NCBI GenBank assembly: GCA_028583405.1
Contig: CM053248.1
Coordinates: 26,090,543-26,154,542 of the forward strand
Source: Pogonophryne albipinna
Lineage: Eukaryota; Chordata; Actinopteri; Perciformes; Artedidraconidae
Length of the DNA: 64,000 bases
Direction: 5' to 3'
The position numbers were made by a program, and so were the translations under genes. How positions within the stretch are numbered: the stretch's first letter is position 1; every line of letters begins with the position of its first letter. Below the pieces are notes generated by a model. The model was not told the DNA's origin and searched no databases. It saw only the letters and a list, made by a program, of their open reading frames with translations. Shown piece by piece: positions 52,701-63,797 of this stretch.

Positions 52701-53095
52701 CCCGGTTTATTGGCCCCTTCCCCATTGAGCGCATAATCAACCCCTCTGCTGTCCGCCTGAAGCTCCCCAGGATCATCAGGATCCATCCCACTTTTCATGT
52801 TTCACAAATCAAGCCAGTTCACACCAGTGACTTGTGCCCTCCGGCCATTCCCCCTCCTCCCCCCCGAGTCATTGATGATCATGCTGCCTATACCGTGCAT
52901 CGACTCTTGGATGTTAGACGCCGGGGTAGGGGCTTACAGTACTTGGTGGATTGGGAGGGTTACAACCTGGAGGAGCGTTGCTGGGTTCCTCGATCTCGGA
53001 TGATGGACCCCGTTATGGTGAGGGATTTCCACAGGGCTCATCCCGAAAGGCCGGGTGGTCGCCAGGAGGCTCCCGTTGAGGGGGGGGTACTGTAA
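49664..53095 (+). CDS. pol: Pol polyprotein with chromodomain (expressed by -1 frameshift)
   Basis: An open frame of 1,143 codons. Counted from the first ATG, the domains are protease with DSGA at residues 66-69, reverse transcriptase with YIDD at 385-388, RNase H starting near Asp534 (VDASD), the integrase zinc region H716..C753xxC756, and the D,D-35-E triad at Asp786, Asp846 and Glu882. A GPY/F-like RFIGPF lies near 1013 and a C-terminal chromodomain from 1076 ([13 protein letters not shown]). The chromodomain would tether integration to modified histones. The ATG is probably not used, because the frame overlaps gag and is entered at 49715-49721. The stop at 53093 lies inside the 3' LTR. 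All catalytic residues are present. Confidence 0.93.
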   Translation: MPVLWQVWPSRCCLSCSPKRRSSSVSLGVLTRSPSPSIVAPTLRRFLIPARLCTSSQTLPLSALIDSGAEDSFVDLELANQLGLKLELLQDPLTAYALNGQRISRVTQQSQPVTLIISGNHREQIQLKVISSPTTPLVLGYPWLRTHNPHIDWAGGRIIEWNQKCHLNCLQSAVPPVPVNSLPAPCVSSDVDLSGVPNVYHNLGEVFSKDRALSLPPHRPYDCPIVLLPGAPLPTSKLYNLSRPEREAMEKYISDSLASGIIRPSSSPLGAGFFFVDKKDKTLRPCIDFRGLNNITVKNKYPLPLINSAFEPLQGATIFSKLDLRNAYHLVRIRQGDEWKTAFNTPLGHFEYLVMPFGLSNAPAVFQSLVNDVLRDYLNQFVFVYIDDILIFSKSLEEHQGHVSLVLQRLLENKLYVKAEKCEFHQERISFLGYIIRQGRLEADPGKILAVSEWPVPTSRKELQRFLGFANFYRRFIKGYSKVAAPLSSLTSIKIKFSWTPEANNAFLRLKYLFTSAPVLIQPDSSRQFVVEVDASDIGVGAVLSQTSGPSNKLHPCAFFSRRLSPAERNYDVGNRELLAVKMALDEWRHWLEGSEQPFLVWTDHKNLEYIQSAKRLNSRQARWALFFGRFNFTLTYRPGSKNTKPDALSRSFTSEGPVSTSDSILPQRCVVGVVTWEISNAIQEALLEQPDPGCGPPNRLFVPNSVRSQVLQWVHSSRFSNHPGANRTLSLLKRHFWWPTVDKDTREFVSACTICARSKASHQKPAGLLQPLPIPSRPWSHIALDFVTGLPPSHGNMTILTVVDRFSKCAHFVALPKLPSALETSQLLTQHVVRLHGIPADIVSDRGPHFTSQVWKTFCRSLGASVSLTSGYHPQSNGQTERANQDLESALRCVVNRNQKIWSSHLPWVEYSHNSLTSSATGLSPFEASLGYQPPLFPEEEIELAVPSVQHHVRRCRKIWRDTRSALLRTSAKTQQSANRRRLVAPLYTPGQSVWLSSKNIPLLTESKKLSPRFIGPFPIERIINPSAVRLKLPRIIRIHPTFHVSQIKPVHTSDLCPPAIPPPPPRVIDDHAAYTVHRLLDVRRRGRGLQYLVDWEGYNLEERCWVPRSRMMDPVMVRDFHRAHPERPGGRQEAPVEGGVL
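49715..49721 (+). promoter_or_regulatory. -1 frameshift heptamer
   Basis: CCCAAAC fits X XXY YYZ in the gag frame (C CCA AAC), and a one-base backward slip enters the pol frame. It is analogous to the GGGAAAC heptamer of PEG10. Confidence 0.8.
49729..49787 (+). promoter_or_regulatory. frameshift-stimulating stem-loop / possible pseudoknot
   Basis: CTCGTCAG (49729-49736) pairs perfectly with CTGACGAG (49751-49758), starting 7 nt after the heptamer. Loop bases TTGGG (49742-49746) can pair with CCCAA (49783-49787), giving an H-type pseudoknot. The gag stop lies in the loop. Confidence 0.65.
53079..53087 (+). promoter_or_regulatory. polypurine tract
   Basis: GAGGGGGGG ends three bases before the 3' LTR. 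It would prime plus-strand DNA synthesis. Confidence 0.75.
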
Positions 53096-53681
53096 GGATG
53101 TGCAGTTTTCCCTCCTTCCTCAATTCACCTCCGCAGCTGCTACTCATCTTCCTGATTACCTACTCACCCACACCTGCTTAAATACCCGGCTTCCTCATCC
53201 AGTATTCACCAGTTCGTCGTGGAAGATACACTGGTAACACATCGTGAATTCTAGAAAACTAAACCTAGTCTCCAAGTCTAAGTGTTATGCTAAACCTGTA
53301 TTTCTCTGCCCAGAATCCGTCAACTACTCTGCCTGCCACGTCCAGCCAACACCACCTCGTCTGCGAACCTCGGATTATTATCACTACCAGCTCCAGCCTG
53401 CTCACTCTATTGAACTCCGATTCCCCGGCTCATCTCACCCGTGTTCCGCTGCAAATCTCCGAACCCCGGCTCCAGCCTGCTCTCTCCGACATCCTCCGGA
53501 TCATCAACTACGGACCTCCACTCTCCCCCCCCCAGTAATTCCCAGATCCGGATTAGTAATTCCCCAGCAGTATGGTGTGAGTGTTGAACTTGAAATAAAT
53601 CATTTTACTTCCATACTCACGTCTCCAGTCTTCCCTGCTTGTATTGAGGGTTCAGCCTGTAAGCGCTCTTTGAGCTTAACA
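53091..53681 (+). repeat. 3' LTR
   Basis: 591 bp, two differences from the 5' LTR. The pol stop codon uses its first bases. AATAAA lies at 53594-53599. Confidence 0.95.
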
Positions 53682-53686
53682 GGACC

Positions 53687-53876
53687 CATATCGTCTTACT
53701 GCCATCCCACGGAGCTGTAATAATGGATATATTGCACATGTTTGCTATAATTCATTATCATACTACATGGGCTGTATGATTAAATCGTGTACCGTAAATG
53801 TTGTATTAAATAAAGTTAATATTACTTAATATTATAAGTGTATATATATATATATATATACAGTGCAATCATTCTT
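53687..53876. other. unassigned DNA with (TA)n
   Basis: The only feature is a perfect TA run at 53841-53860. Confidence 0.5.
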
Positions 53877-54640
53877 TCATGCTAAATGAAGCTCTGTTGC
53901 TTGGATATCACTAGATCCTGTTACAGCGTAATATAAGTACATAACGATTGATGTGTACATTAGCATAATGACTAGCTAGCCGCTAGCTGCTAACTGCCGC
54001 CTCGTTAATATCAAATCCATCATAATAACAAATCATTACCATGTTGTCATGAAACGTCATGAACGTGCGGTGCTGTTAGGTGTACGCAAATCGACGTGCT
54101 TGATGTGAATGAGCATTTTGGTTAAAGTTGCGCATGCGCTATGAGCGCACATACGGGTACTTCTCAGGCATGCCGGGTAATCTGTGACGTTTCGCTCTCT
54201 CAAAAGTTGGGCCATTTTATCATCATGCGCTAATGAGCAACTCTCATAGGAATGAATGAGGCCCCGCCTCCCACGCTGTATCCAGTTCTTATTATACATC
54301 CATGATGATGACAAAATGGCCCAACTTTTGAGAGAGCGAAACGTCACAGATTACCCGGCATGCCTGAGAAGTACCCGTATATGCACTCATAGAGCATGCA
54401 CAACTTTAACCACGCCGCCCAAAAGGCTCGTTCACATTAAGCACGTGAATTTGCGTACACGTAACAGCACCGCGCGTTCATGACAGCATGGTACTGGATT
54501 TATATTAACGAGGCGGCAGTTAGCAGCTAGCGGCCAGCTAGTAAAGTATGCTAAATTACACATCAATCGTTATGTACTTTTATATTACGCTGACATCAGG
54601 ATCTAGTGATATCCAAGCAACAGAGCTTCATTTAGCATGA
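53877..54640. repeat. 764-bp foldback: ~345-bp inverted arms
   Basis: The left arm (53877-54227) and right arm (54301-54640) are reverse complements with scattered changes and small indels. Shared blocks include TCATGCTAAATGAAGCTCTG, GGATATCACTAGATCCTG, CTAACTGCCGCCTCGTTAATAT and GTGACGTTTCGCTCTCTC. The 73-bp spacer contains GTATCCAGTTCTTATTATAC, the inverse of 47580. No target duplication is visible outside, so it may be a foldback element or an inverted duplication. Confidence 0.8.
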
Positions 54641-54837
54641 TACTTGTGTGGGTTGTACATGAAACCACTTGGTAATATATAAAAATGTATATGTTGAAGC
54701 CTGTTATGATCAATTGTGAGTTAAAACTTTATCTAAAAAGTAAAGCTGATGATGGATTACTGTGGTGGAGTTAAAATAACAATAGCCTATTTATTTTTGA
54801 AATGTGATGGAGTAAAAGGATAGTAACTGTGTACAGT
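54641..54837. other. unassigned DNA
   Basis: No feature recognised. Confidence 0.35.
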
Positions 54838-55882
54838 GTTGCGTTCCGATAATCCAAGAATCAGCTCCTAAATTCTAACCCTATCTCCTATTCCTTGACC
54901 TCTGAGTGAAACGTCACGGGGTTAAGGGATAGTGGATAGGAGAATTCAAAAGGACTTAGGAGAAGAGACTGCGGTACTTTAGAGAATCCGAATGCACTTT
55001 CACTATCCGACGTGTCATTTTGTGCATCTGCTGCTGTGGGGAAACTATGGAAACTACAGTTTTCTATACAGCGGACTACAACATGGATGTTCAATAAGAA
55101 CGAGGGACTACTGTAAACCATAGCCGCGGGAAGTAGGGGTGCTGGGGGTGCTGCAGCACCCCCTGTTGGCGAGTGGTGTACATTTGAAAAACTGAGTGAC
55201 CACCTAAATAAAAATGATTAAACTACATAAAATAGTTATGATTTTACTTAAAATAAAATTAGCTGTATACAGTAATAGTCATAGTATATATTTGTATCAG
55301 TCAGGTGGCTTGAATTTATTTTCCAAATAAATAAAATCCGAGTCATCTAGGTCATAGGTCGTGGGAGAGTGACGTAATTGACGCGACACACACACTGCAG
55401 AATGACAACTTTCTAGAATGGCGCAAAAAAGGATTTTGGATTTTTTCTCCAACAAACAACCCAATAAAAATAGTGGACCACCAGCTACTCCTCAGCCCAC
55501 CACCTCTACAACTAGAGTAATATGACACAGAAGAGACTGACACATCTGACTTTGATGCATGTCCACAGTAACATGTTGGACAATGTGGATGTATCTGCTC
55601 TAATGAGGGTCTTCATTAATGCCACCCCAGGCTACATTTGGAGTTTTGTGAAGCCCCAACAAGGTAAAACGATATTTTTCCTTTAATGCTGCTGCCGCTG
55701 TGCAGTGTTTTGCCTTGTCAATCTGTTAAAATGTAATTCATAGTTTTATTAATATTGTAAATTATATTTTCTGACTATTTGTAATGTTATGTAGGTTTGT
55801 AAGACCCATAGTTAGCATGTGGGCATGTGCAGCTGTTGCTAAGTGATGTAGGTCTATAATGGTTTATTAAGCCTAACAGTTA

Positions 55883-57056
55883 AGGCGAGACACCAGGTGA
55901 ATAGGGTAATTTTTTTTAACTTAAAGATATCAGCTAGAAATTTCTCCAGTTAATTACCTACAATAAGGCAATTGTTTCTTGTATTACAAGTTTTCTGAAT
56001 ATTCAAATGAGCCATTATCTCATTAAATTTGCACATATTTTAACAAATTTCAGGAACCGAAATCTGAACTTTGGATAAAGCCAGGTTCAAAATTCTCGTT
56101 TCATTTTGTAGTCTAAGGATCTAATGCTTTTACAGAAGGGATTTTGGATATCTCTCTTTATCACTCCATAAATCAGAAAATACTGTCAACAGCCCTAAAA
56201 TATCAATTTTCGCCATGTTTCTAGGTATAAAATCTTATATAATTCAGGCTATGAATGACATATGAACAAACCCTTCTGTAAAAGCCTTCATAATATTGAT
56301 AGGAATATAACTGGAAGGTTTGGTGTATCTACGTGCTACTGAAGTTGAAATTTCGAACTCAGAGTAGGAGAAAAAACTCATTTTGAGAAAACGACCTTTA
56401 AAGATTGCAGTGAGGCGCAAGCTAAACCCTCCTGTTCTTTGGATGACAGCTTGCGCCTCGACGCACTCCGTGAAGGTATTTCATGTTCGGGGTCATTTGT
56501 TTTTTGTATAATCTTGCTTCGTGCAAGTGACAATTGTTGTTGTCTTCTCTGTGAACGTTTTTTTCGCCGTTCTTTTGCCATTTTGAGATTTCAATTTCTA
56601 GCGGAAAGCTAACCAGGAAGTGTTTTAGCACACCACGTGACGCATCTGAACGAATCACGTTGTCAGAAATTGACACCAGCCAATGATATTTCGTTTCTTG
56701 GTTTAAGACCCTTTTGTACTTTCACGATTGGTTGCTGATACAAAGGAAATGACCATATTTGGATCTGATGAGATTGTGCAGGCGAGACGGAGCTTTCCAA
56801 CGATATCTCTGTTGACATGGTGCACACGGCGGTTGCGGTACTTTATGTTACGTTAGAATGCTAACTTTTGGTGAATTTAGGAGAAATATACAGACGCAAA
56901 TAGACAAACTATGGTAAAATAAACACTTAAATGTGTATTTTGTACGTTTTCCTTCCAAAAGCCTGAAAGAAAACATGTTATGGAATCAAAATAGCACAAC
57001 ATCTCAAAATTGACCAGTGCATGAAAAACGATGTTTTTGCCTGCGGTGTCTCGCCT
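55883..57056. mobile_element. nested element with AGGCGAGACACC ends
   Basis: The 12-bp termini AGGCGAGACACC are perfectly inverted and flanked by TTA (55880-55882 and 57057-57059), which fits a Harbinger-type 3-bp duplication. Counting TTAA instead would suggest Kolobok or piggyBac. A basic 67-codon frame on the minus strand (56378-56581, starting MAKERRKKRSQRR) has no identifiable domain. Confidence 0.7.
56412..56459. repeat. hairpin, 12-bp perfect stem
   Basis: GAGGCGCAAGCT and AGCTTGCGCCTC are separated by 24 bases inside the nested element. Confidence 0.8.
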
Positions 57057-57777
57057 TTAACAAACAATTTAATGCGGCTCGTATCGCTGACAGCCGGGCC
57101 CGGCCCGGCCCGGCACCGCCTTTTTTCTCTTTTTTTTAAGCGGCCTCCTCCCCACTTTTGGCAGCACCCCCTGAGCAAAATTACTTCCCGCGGCTATGCT
57201 GTAAACTCATCTAGAGACTCTGCACCGTGCTCTGATGCTGTTGCTTTATGCTTTATGAACGTGGACAACAGAGAAACATATTCTTCATGACCAAAGTTGG
57301 AATTGAAATAAAAAAGGAAAGTGAAACTTATGCTCGTCACCCTCTCCCTCCGGTCCACATTAATACAAATGATCCCAATACGTATGATTGATGAAAAGAT
57401 CTTAAAATCAATACAGATGTATTTATTATAAACGTTAGTCCTTAACATCTATCACTGTGTATATCACCATTCAAACATCTTTTAAAAGTTGAACAAACTC
57501 CACACAGCTCAGTAAAGACTGTGAAATGTTGACTTTATTTGATCATTTCAGTAAAAACTAACGTTCATGTTTCTCTTTTTGATTATAATACTGATGAACG
57601 TTCAAAACAAAGCACTTTGGCAACTTACCACATACGTTTTAAAATGCTTAATAAGCACCGTAACTTTCATGATATAATTTCTCCGTCATAATCGTTTGTT
57701 GACTGTTGTGTGACGGCAAATGCTGCGGCTGCAAGGCATTGTGGGGCAGCATTTTCTCCTCTCCTTTCGGTAAGGGA

Positions 57778-57995
57778 GGTCCAGTGGTTCCTAAGCTAAA
57801 GGAGGTTATAAAGGAAGTTTGAAACCTCCTTTCCTTTCATTTAGAGAATTGGAACGGCACTTAACATGGCTGCCACTGACGTACTTCCGGGTCATTTCAG
57901 TTGGTTAGGAAGGTTCCTAAGCTAAATGGACTATTGGAACGCAACCCAGGTCCAGTGGTTCCTAAGCTAACTTCCGGGTCATTTCACTTGGTTAG
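57778..57995. repeat. short local duplication
   Basis: GGTCCAGTGGTTCCTAAGCT occurs at about 57778 and about 57951. CTTCCGGGTCATTTCA plus TTGGTTAG occurs at about 57886 and about 57971. The arrangement suggests a rearranged junction where the 54838 element meets the next repeat. Confidence 0.7.
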
Positions 57996-58050
57996 ACTGG
58001 CCATCGGGAGGACCGGGAGGTTTCCCGATGGCCTGGCCTGTTAAGTAGCC

Positions 58051-59334
58051 TGCTGGCCTGAGGATTTTTTTTTATACGTATGTATTGTGAACGCAACGCT
58101 GCGCAAATGTGGGTCTGACTCTTCCTCACAGAGGGTGACTGGCTGTCTACATGATGTGGCCTGCCGACATGGCCACTTTCATACAGATCATACTAATGCC
58201 CTTGATTGGTCTCTGTGTGTCATTCAAGCTCGGGAGGGTGTGTATGTGTGGCGCGAGCGAGCGAGAGAGAAAGCGCGCACCGGTTACGTGTATTGTTGTT
58301 GTTAGCATCTGGTGCTAGCTAGCTGCTGTTGTAGCAAATATCTCTGCTACGCGCCGATCATATATGAGTTTGCTTTAAAAGAAGGAAAACCCAAAACAAC
58401 CATGATACGGGTTAAACAATCATCTGCTTTAATGATAAACGGTAAGAATACAAATACACTTCTCAAAAGGGGTATCGGCCCACCCCCTGCTCTGGTCCAT
58501 ATGCCGGGAGAACTTTTCATCTTGACGGCATGAGCAAAAGAGACCGGACACAAGGACTCCACAGGAGATGTTGTAAAAACAACGGGAGGAGCTGTGTGGA
58601 TGCTACTCCCATACAGGTCATCTATTGGCCCATATACAAACGATGGGCTTTCGTAGCGTATCAGCGCGCGCCAGCAGAGGACCCGCAAACAGTCTCAGTT
58701 TGAAGCAAAAATACATCTGGTTTCACACACACACTTTTCTGCACATTCCAGAGGCCTGAGTTGGGTCTAAAGAATATTCTCTTGTTCACAAAGATAATAC
58801 ATATTAATACTCTCATATTTCCAGCTTCTGGTTACACAGACTGCTTATTATGAATACAAAGTAATTAAACACACACATCTACTATTCAAAGTATGTAGAC
58901 TTCACTGACATGTTGGAAATCTTTAAGAAGAATATCCCCTCCCCCACCTAGTCTCCTGCCCTGCAAACCTACACCTCCCCCACAGAGCAATAAAACCTGT
59001 TTACTCCAAGCACCCCAGAATGTTTGAGCCAGTTTAGTCCTCACATTTATGAAAGGATAAAACAGAGAAATCAATACAAAACACAAACACAGGTATTGTT
59101 TGAACAGTATTCACTTAACTGCTACTATTGATAATTTCCAGAGAAACTCAAGGGGCCTCTTTTAATATCTGGAAGTTGCAACAAGACTTTATGCCATTTC
59201 AAATGTAACACACTTCCCAAATATCAGATGATAATAATCTGCACTGCGCTAACGGATATCATGAGCTGTCAACAAGGTGGAGGAGAGCTCTCTACTGTCA
59301 GACTGAGAGACTGATAACTACAGCTCAGGTGAGG
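58051..59334. other. no gene recognised
   Basis: Short frames only. GCGAGCGAGCGAGAGAG near 58253 and GTTGTTGTT near 58294 are low-complexity. The interval probably belongs to the candidate hAT element. Confidence 0.4.
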
Positions 59335-59340
59335 TAAAGG

Positions 59341-61190
59341 TATGGGCATAGATATGTCTCATAATTATTTGTGTGAACATAAAAATAGTTTGTGTGTAAA
59401 TATGTGATATGTAAAACACCATCCACAAATGCATTTAAAAGATTTGCAAACTCACAAATAAATGTGCAAGTGTAAAATGGATCTGCAAATACGCTAAATA
59501 TTTTCACAAATAAAAAAAAGATCTGTGATTATCTCTTTAACATTGACAACTTTCGATCAGGCATTTGTGAATCCATTTTCTATTTGCCGACCAACAATGC
59601 GCTTGCATCTCACATTTCTGCTTGTGAATCGTCTTTTTACACACACGGAATTTTGAGACATATTTTCCGCCGGTCTCGGCTAAAATCTACTCGTGTCACT
59701 CGGTGATTTTCGGAAACCGCGTGATGGCCTGCTGATGACGACATTTCCGCATGATTTCAAAGTAAGAGCATGATGGTTTGTTTAATGCTCTGTTTTTTTA
59801 TTACAATGAACAGCGGAACGTTAGATGCATTCACCATCACCATCATCATCATCATCATCATGTTATAGTGATACAGTTAGTTTGTGTTAGTTTATTGGTT
59901 CAATACAGCATATATCGAGCACATGCATTGATGTTGTATTCAGTCAAGCGGGTCAAAGTTACAAAGCACTTCACATCTTATTAATCGGCCTAATTTTACT
60001 TTACCAGTGCAGTAATAAAGTAATCTGTAGAAAAGCACCGTATAAGGGTCAGCCTTCATAGTAAGGCTACATTAAATGTTATAATATTCATCGTGTCCTT
60101 TCTACTATATATGCATATATTCCTGTCTATTGCTTTCATTTGTATTTAATATTATTGTGTTTATACTTGTTTCCACACATTTCACAATTTGGGATGAATG
60201 AAGTATCTATATATGATATCCATCTATCTACCTGTCTATCTATCTGTCTGTCTGTCTATCTGTCTGTCTGTCTGCCTGTCTGCCTACCTACCTACCTATA
60301 CCTGCCTGCCTACCTACCTACTAGTTGTTTTGTTTGGAAAGGTTTTGTCATTGTATTGCTCTTTACCGGCACCTGCAGAGTACAGGACTTTACATTGTAC
60401 TTACAATTTGACATTGTAACTTTGACCCGCTTGACTGAATACACAACAAACAATGAAGAAATTGTTTTATCTGGGCTGCTTCGCTGCCAGCTGCTCCCCC
60501 CGGGACCCGAAAGTGGCGTATACCCTGTACTTTAACATCAACGAAAGTGCTCGATATATGCTGTATTGAACCAATAAACTAACACAAACTAACTGTATCA
60601 CTATAACATGATGATGATGATGATGATGAAGATGATGATAATGATGATGATGATGATGATGGTGATAAAGAATGCATCTAACGTTCCGCTGTTCATTATA
60701 ATACAAAAACAGAGCATTAAACAAACCATCATGCTTTTACTTTGAAATCATGCGGAAATGTCGTCACCAGCAGGCCATCACGTGGTTTCCGAAAATCACC
60801 GAGTGACACGAGTAGATTTTAGAAGAGACCGGCGGAAAATATGTCTCAAAATTCCGTGTGTGTAAAAAGACGATCCACAAGCAGAAATGTGAGATCCACG
60901 AGCAGAGATTTGAGATCCGCAAGCGCATTTTTGGTCGGCAAATACAAAATGGATTCACAAATGCCTGATCCAAAGTTGTAAAAGTTAAAGAGATATTCAC
61001 AGATCTTTTTTTTATTTGTGAAAATATTTAGCGTATTTGCAGATCCGTTTTACACTTGCAAATGTATTTGTGGGTTTGCAAATCTTTTAAATGCATTTGT
61101 GGATGGTGTTTTACATCTACAAATCACATATTTACACACAAATTATTGTTATGTTCACACAAATAATTATGAGACATATCTATGCCCATA
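59341..61190. mobile_element. 1.85-kb foldback transposon, 6-bp target duplication
   Basis: The left arm (59341 to about 59960) and right arm (about 60412-61190) are long inverted repeats that start TATGGGCATAGATATGTCTC. TAAAGG flanks both ends (59335-59340 and 61191-61196). The arms carry short internal variants of TTTGCAAA/ATTTGTGAA words and a (CAT)n tract. The right arm has an extra ~90-bp segment near 60445-60535. The ~450-bp centre has a (CTAT/CTGT/CTAC)n tract. No transposase is seen. The 6-bp duplication is rare among fish DNA transposons, and the superfamily is open. Confidence 0.75.
60221..60322 (+). repeat. tetranucleotide microsatellite (CTAT/CTGT/CCTA)
   Basis: Mixed CTAT, CTGT, CTGC and CCTA units in the foldback's centre. 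Confidence 0.9.
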
Positions 61191-61589
61191 TAAAGGACTC
61201 TGAGTGTTTAGATAGTTAACTTAGTCTAAGTTCTCTGTGGGTCTCAAACGGTTTGGTCACCATTTATGTAAACACATATTTCCATTTGAAGGAGGAGTGA
61301 TTAGTAAAATATGGATGAATAATAAAAATAAAATGTTAACTAGGTGAAAAAAGGTAAGATAAACTTGTTAGCTAAAACTAGTCTTTGCTGCTGCCTCAAA
61401 GAGGAGCAGGGGGAGAGGAGGGAGACAGGAGAGGCTGATTCAGGAGCCTAGACACACTCACAACTATAAATGAACCAAAAACAAACAAATAAACAAGTTT
61501 CAATGTTTTTTCATATTGGATATGGTATGTTATTGGTTATGGCCATGTTATTATGATTTTATGATTATTTAAATGTGACCGTTTTGTTT

Positions 61590-61700
61590 CATATGGGTGT
61601 AGTCTCTTTATTTCCCCCTCAAAGTGCACCAGATTGATGCATTTAAGTCCAACATTTAAAAAATGGCATGCCCCCAGACCCCCCTAGAGGATTTGAGGTC
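61590..61700 (-). repeat. inverted copy of a hAT B segment (11451-11570)
   Basis: Reverse-complemented, it reads CCTCTAGGGGGGTCTGGGGG then GCATCAATCTGGTGCACTTT, matching hAT B. This links the two elements as relatives. Confidence 0.7.
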
Positions 61701-61941
61701 CACCTCCACTTAAAATATGTTCACATAGGTTCCTAAATAGATTTGCACATTATTTTAAATAGTAACCCATGTCCATATGTTTATTCTGGGGTAGTAGATT
61801 TAAAGTTTAGGGCTATCACTCCGGGCAGCAACGCTGTAAATATTGACAAATAAATCCAGAACAATGGCACAAAAGAAAACTGGTAGTGGCCTGGCTGGGT
61901 GTATAATTCCCGGCCTGACTTATTTTCCCAGTCCGGCCCTG

Positions 61942-62514
61942 TTGATAGGTGTGTGGGCTGTCTTTCATTTTGACACACAGAACAATGGGGGCTATCCACC
62001 CTTATCCACAATGTAAAGTAATTCACACAGCCTCTTCCCTCTTCTCTCTGTGAGGAGCAGCAGGTTCAGCTTTCAGAACAAAGTAACTAAAAACAAAAAT
62101 GGCATTCATTTTTTTAAATATGCCGTGTAGTAATAGATGTATTTATTTTTCTTCTCAAGAGACTACCAGAATGTGTATTTTATGTTAGTATTTCAAAAAA
62201 TCTCCTGGGGGAGAATCCCCCCAGACCCCCCTGCAGGGGTTGGGTTTTCAGCATGTCAACTCTTTCACCTGTGAGTAAATTGCAGGATTGGCTCCAGGGC
62301 GCCCTTTTTATTTATACAAGACAAATGTGCCTTTTTATTTCATACAGTTCAATTTGGATTGAGACAGGGAAATAATCTAAACCTCACGCGTGGCGTTTCA
62401 CTGTCAAGGGGAGCGTGTATGTAATTACATTGCAAATACTGACTTGAGCCCCACCACTGTATGGGTTAGCCCTACCATAGATTACCCAACACAAACACTC
62501 TGGAGCCGCCACTG
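61942..62514 (+). mobile_element. CAGTGGCGGCTCC-type element, copy 3 (right half)
   Basis: It matches copies 1 and 2 from TTGATAGGTGTGTGGG onward and ends with the intact terminus CTCTGGAGCCGCCACTG, the inverse of copy 1's start. The left half is missing because another element's end abuts at 61941. Confidence 0.75.
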
Positions 62515-63797
62515 ATTCTGTTTATTGTTATTTGTAGGGCTTTGTCTTAATATTTATTTTTGTTTTAAACTATGTTGAAAGATTAGTTTAATATCATTTT
62601 TTTATTTTGCTATGAAATTCTGAATGAGGCTGCGCACGAGACTGGTTTTTCGCTGGGTTGAGTCATGTGGGGTCTTGAGTGAGATGCGGCACAGCAGCCT
62701 GTCAGTTTACTCTTGCTAGGTTAGTTTGGCTATTATCATTTATATTTATCTGCAACAATGGATATCAGGAAGTGGTTCATGAAAGGAATATGGCAACTCA
62801 GCGCCAGATGCAGGCACATTAGAAGACATCAGTTATACGTTACCAACGAGCTAGCAAGCCAGCCAGGGACAAGGGAGGCTGGCAATCAATTCTATTTTGA
62901 AGAGAAATTGACTCTCAAGCCGGCTCTCTCACAAACTGCTGCTCTGTGCGCAAGCAGACCGCTGCACATGCTCTCTGCCTCGCTCAATCTCTCTCTCTCC
63001 CTTTCTCTCTATCGCTCAACCTCACTCCACCTCTCCACCCTGTGTGCGCTCAGGTTTGCCTGCGTGCTGCCCAAGTTAGCACAGCGTTACAAATGTGCCA
63101 CAAAACCAACCAATGGATGTAGCCTATAATAAGACCGTCAACAGCCTTATGGCAACCTAAACCCCCCCACCCTCCCCGTTGACAAATCTCGAGCGTCGAA
63201 CAACCCCCCCCTCCCCCGTTGACGATTCAGATTTCCCGGGAAATGTAAGTTTCGGGGTGGGCCCGCCCTGGTAAATCAAATGCCCGCCCAGAGACGTATG
63301 TCTGCCGCCGGGTCTGCATATATATATATACCATCGGCCTATCGCTCAATCCTAGGGGATGAGGTGTGCCTTCTCTCTTTCTAAATTCACTATTATGCCA
63401 TGTTCATTTGGCTTACGTCATGGGGGATGCACACAGTGCACCTACTACCTACCTACATAGCACATAGTACACCTACAATATCCCTTGTAGGCTATGCATC
63501 TCCAATGACTAAAGCCAAATGAAAATGGCATGACAACATTTAACCAAATATATGTTAAGACAATATATTTCCACACTTGAATTTGTCATCTGGTATTGGT
63601 AAGACTACTCTGACTATACCTTATACTGTAGGAGGCTGAATTTCCACTGGGGTCTGTAAAAAGTAAAATGTGTCCGTGGTAACCGTCAAACCTTAAACTC
63701 TTAAGTCAATGTGTTCAATAAGTCACTCCTGCTTTAGATGAAATGCAGCTTATATAGTCATTACACTCAACTTTGACTTTATGTATTTTAGGAAGTT
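62515..63797. other. unassigned DNA
   Basis: The frame at 62758-63129 begins MDIRKWF, a start resembling some hAT-associated proteins, then degenerates into CTCTCT-driven Leu/Ser repeats. I do not call it. CCCCCC runs occur near 63163-63216 and a short TA run near 63320. Confidence 0.35.

Larger units (their letters stand above)
48128..53681 (+). mobile_element. Sushi-like Ty3/gypsy chromovirus, structurally complete
   Basis: A 5,554-bp LTR retrotransposon with two 591-bp LTRs, an adjacent self-priming site, gag, a pol frame offset by -1, a chromodomain at the end of pol, a polypurine tract and a GGACC target duplication. The chromodomain, -1 frameshift and self-priming logic together place it in the Tf1/Sushi branch of chromoviruses. 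The mammalian PEG10/RTL genes derive from the Sushi lineage. The LTRs differ at only two positions that I can find, and both long frames are open, so insertion was recent and the copy may be competent. An env gene is absent. Confidence 0.95.
55119..57198. mobile_element. hAT-like element, CATAGCCGCGGG ends
   Basis: CATAGCCGCGGGAAGTA occurs at both ends in inverted orientation (17 of 17). Both are flanked by a perfect 8-bp duplication CTGTAAAC (55111-55118 and 57199-57206), and GCAGCACCCCCTG lies just inside both ends. No transposase is recognisable, so it is non-autonomous. A further element is nested at 55883-57056. Confidence 0.85.
54838..57946. mobile_element. candidate outer element with GTTGCGTTCC ends
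   Basis: GTTGCGTTCCGATAATCC at 54839 and, reverse-complemented, GTTGCGTTCCAATAGTCC at the right end form inverted termini. I could not find a convincing target duplication, so the boundaries are provisional. It contains the hAT element at 55119-57198, which is inserted in its left part. Confidence 0.5.
57993..61941. mobile_element. candidate hAT element with CAGGGCCGGACTGG right end, foldback nested inside
   Basis: The right end (to 61941), reverse-complemented, reads CAGGGCCGGACTGGGAAAA. The left side at 57993 reads ACTGGCCATCGGGAGGACCG, which is the expected continuation after the first nine terminal bases, now lost. The right flank (TTGATAGGTGTGTGG) is interior sequence of the CAGTGGCGGCTCC-type element, which supports an insertion boundary at 61941. 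Joining the two ends into one element is an inference. Confidence 0.45.

Noticed and set aside
62758..63129. 123-codon frame beginning MDIRKWF as a hAT protein exon
   Set aside because: Only the first few residues resemble such proteins. The rest is CT-repeat translation, and no downstream exon could be placed.
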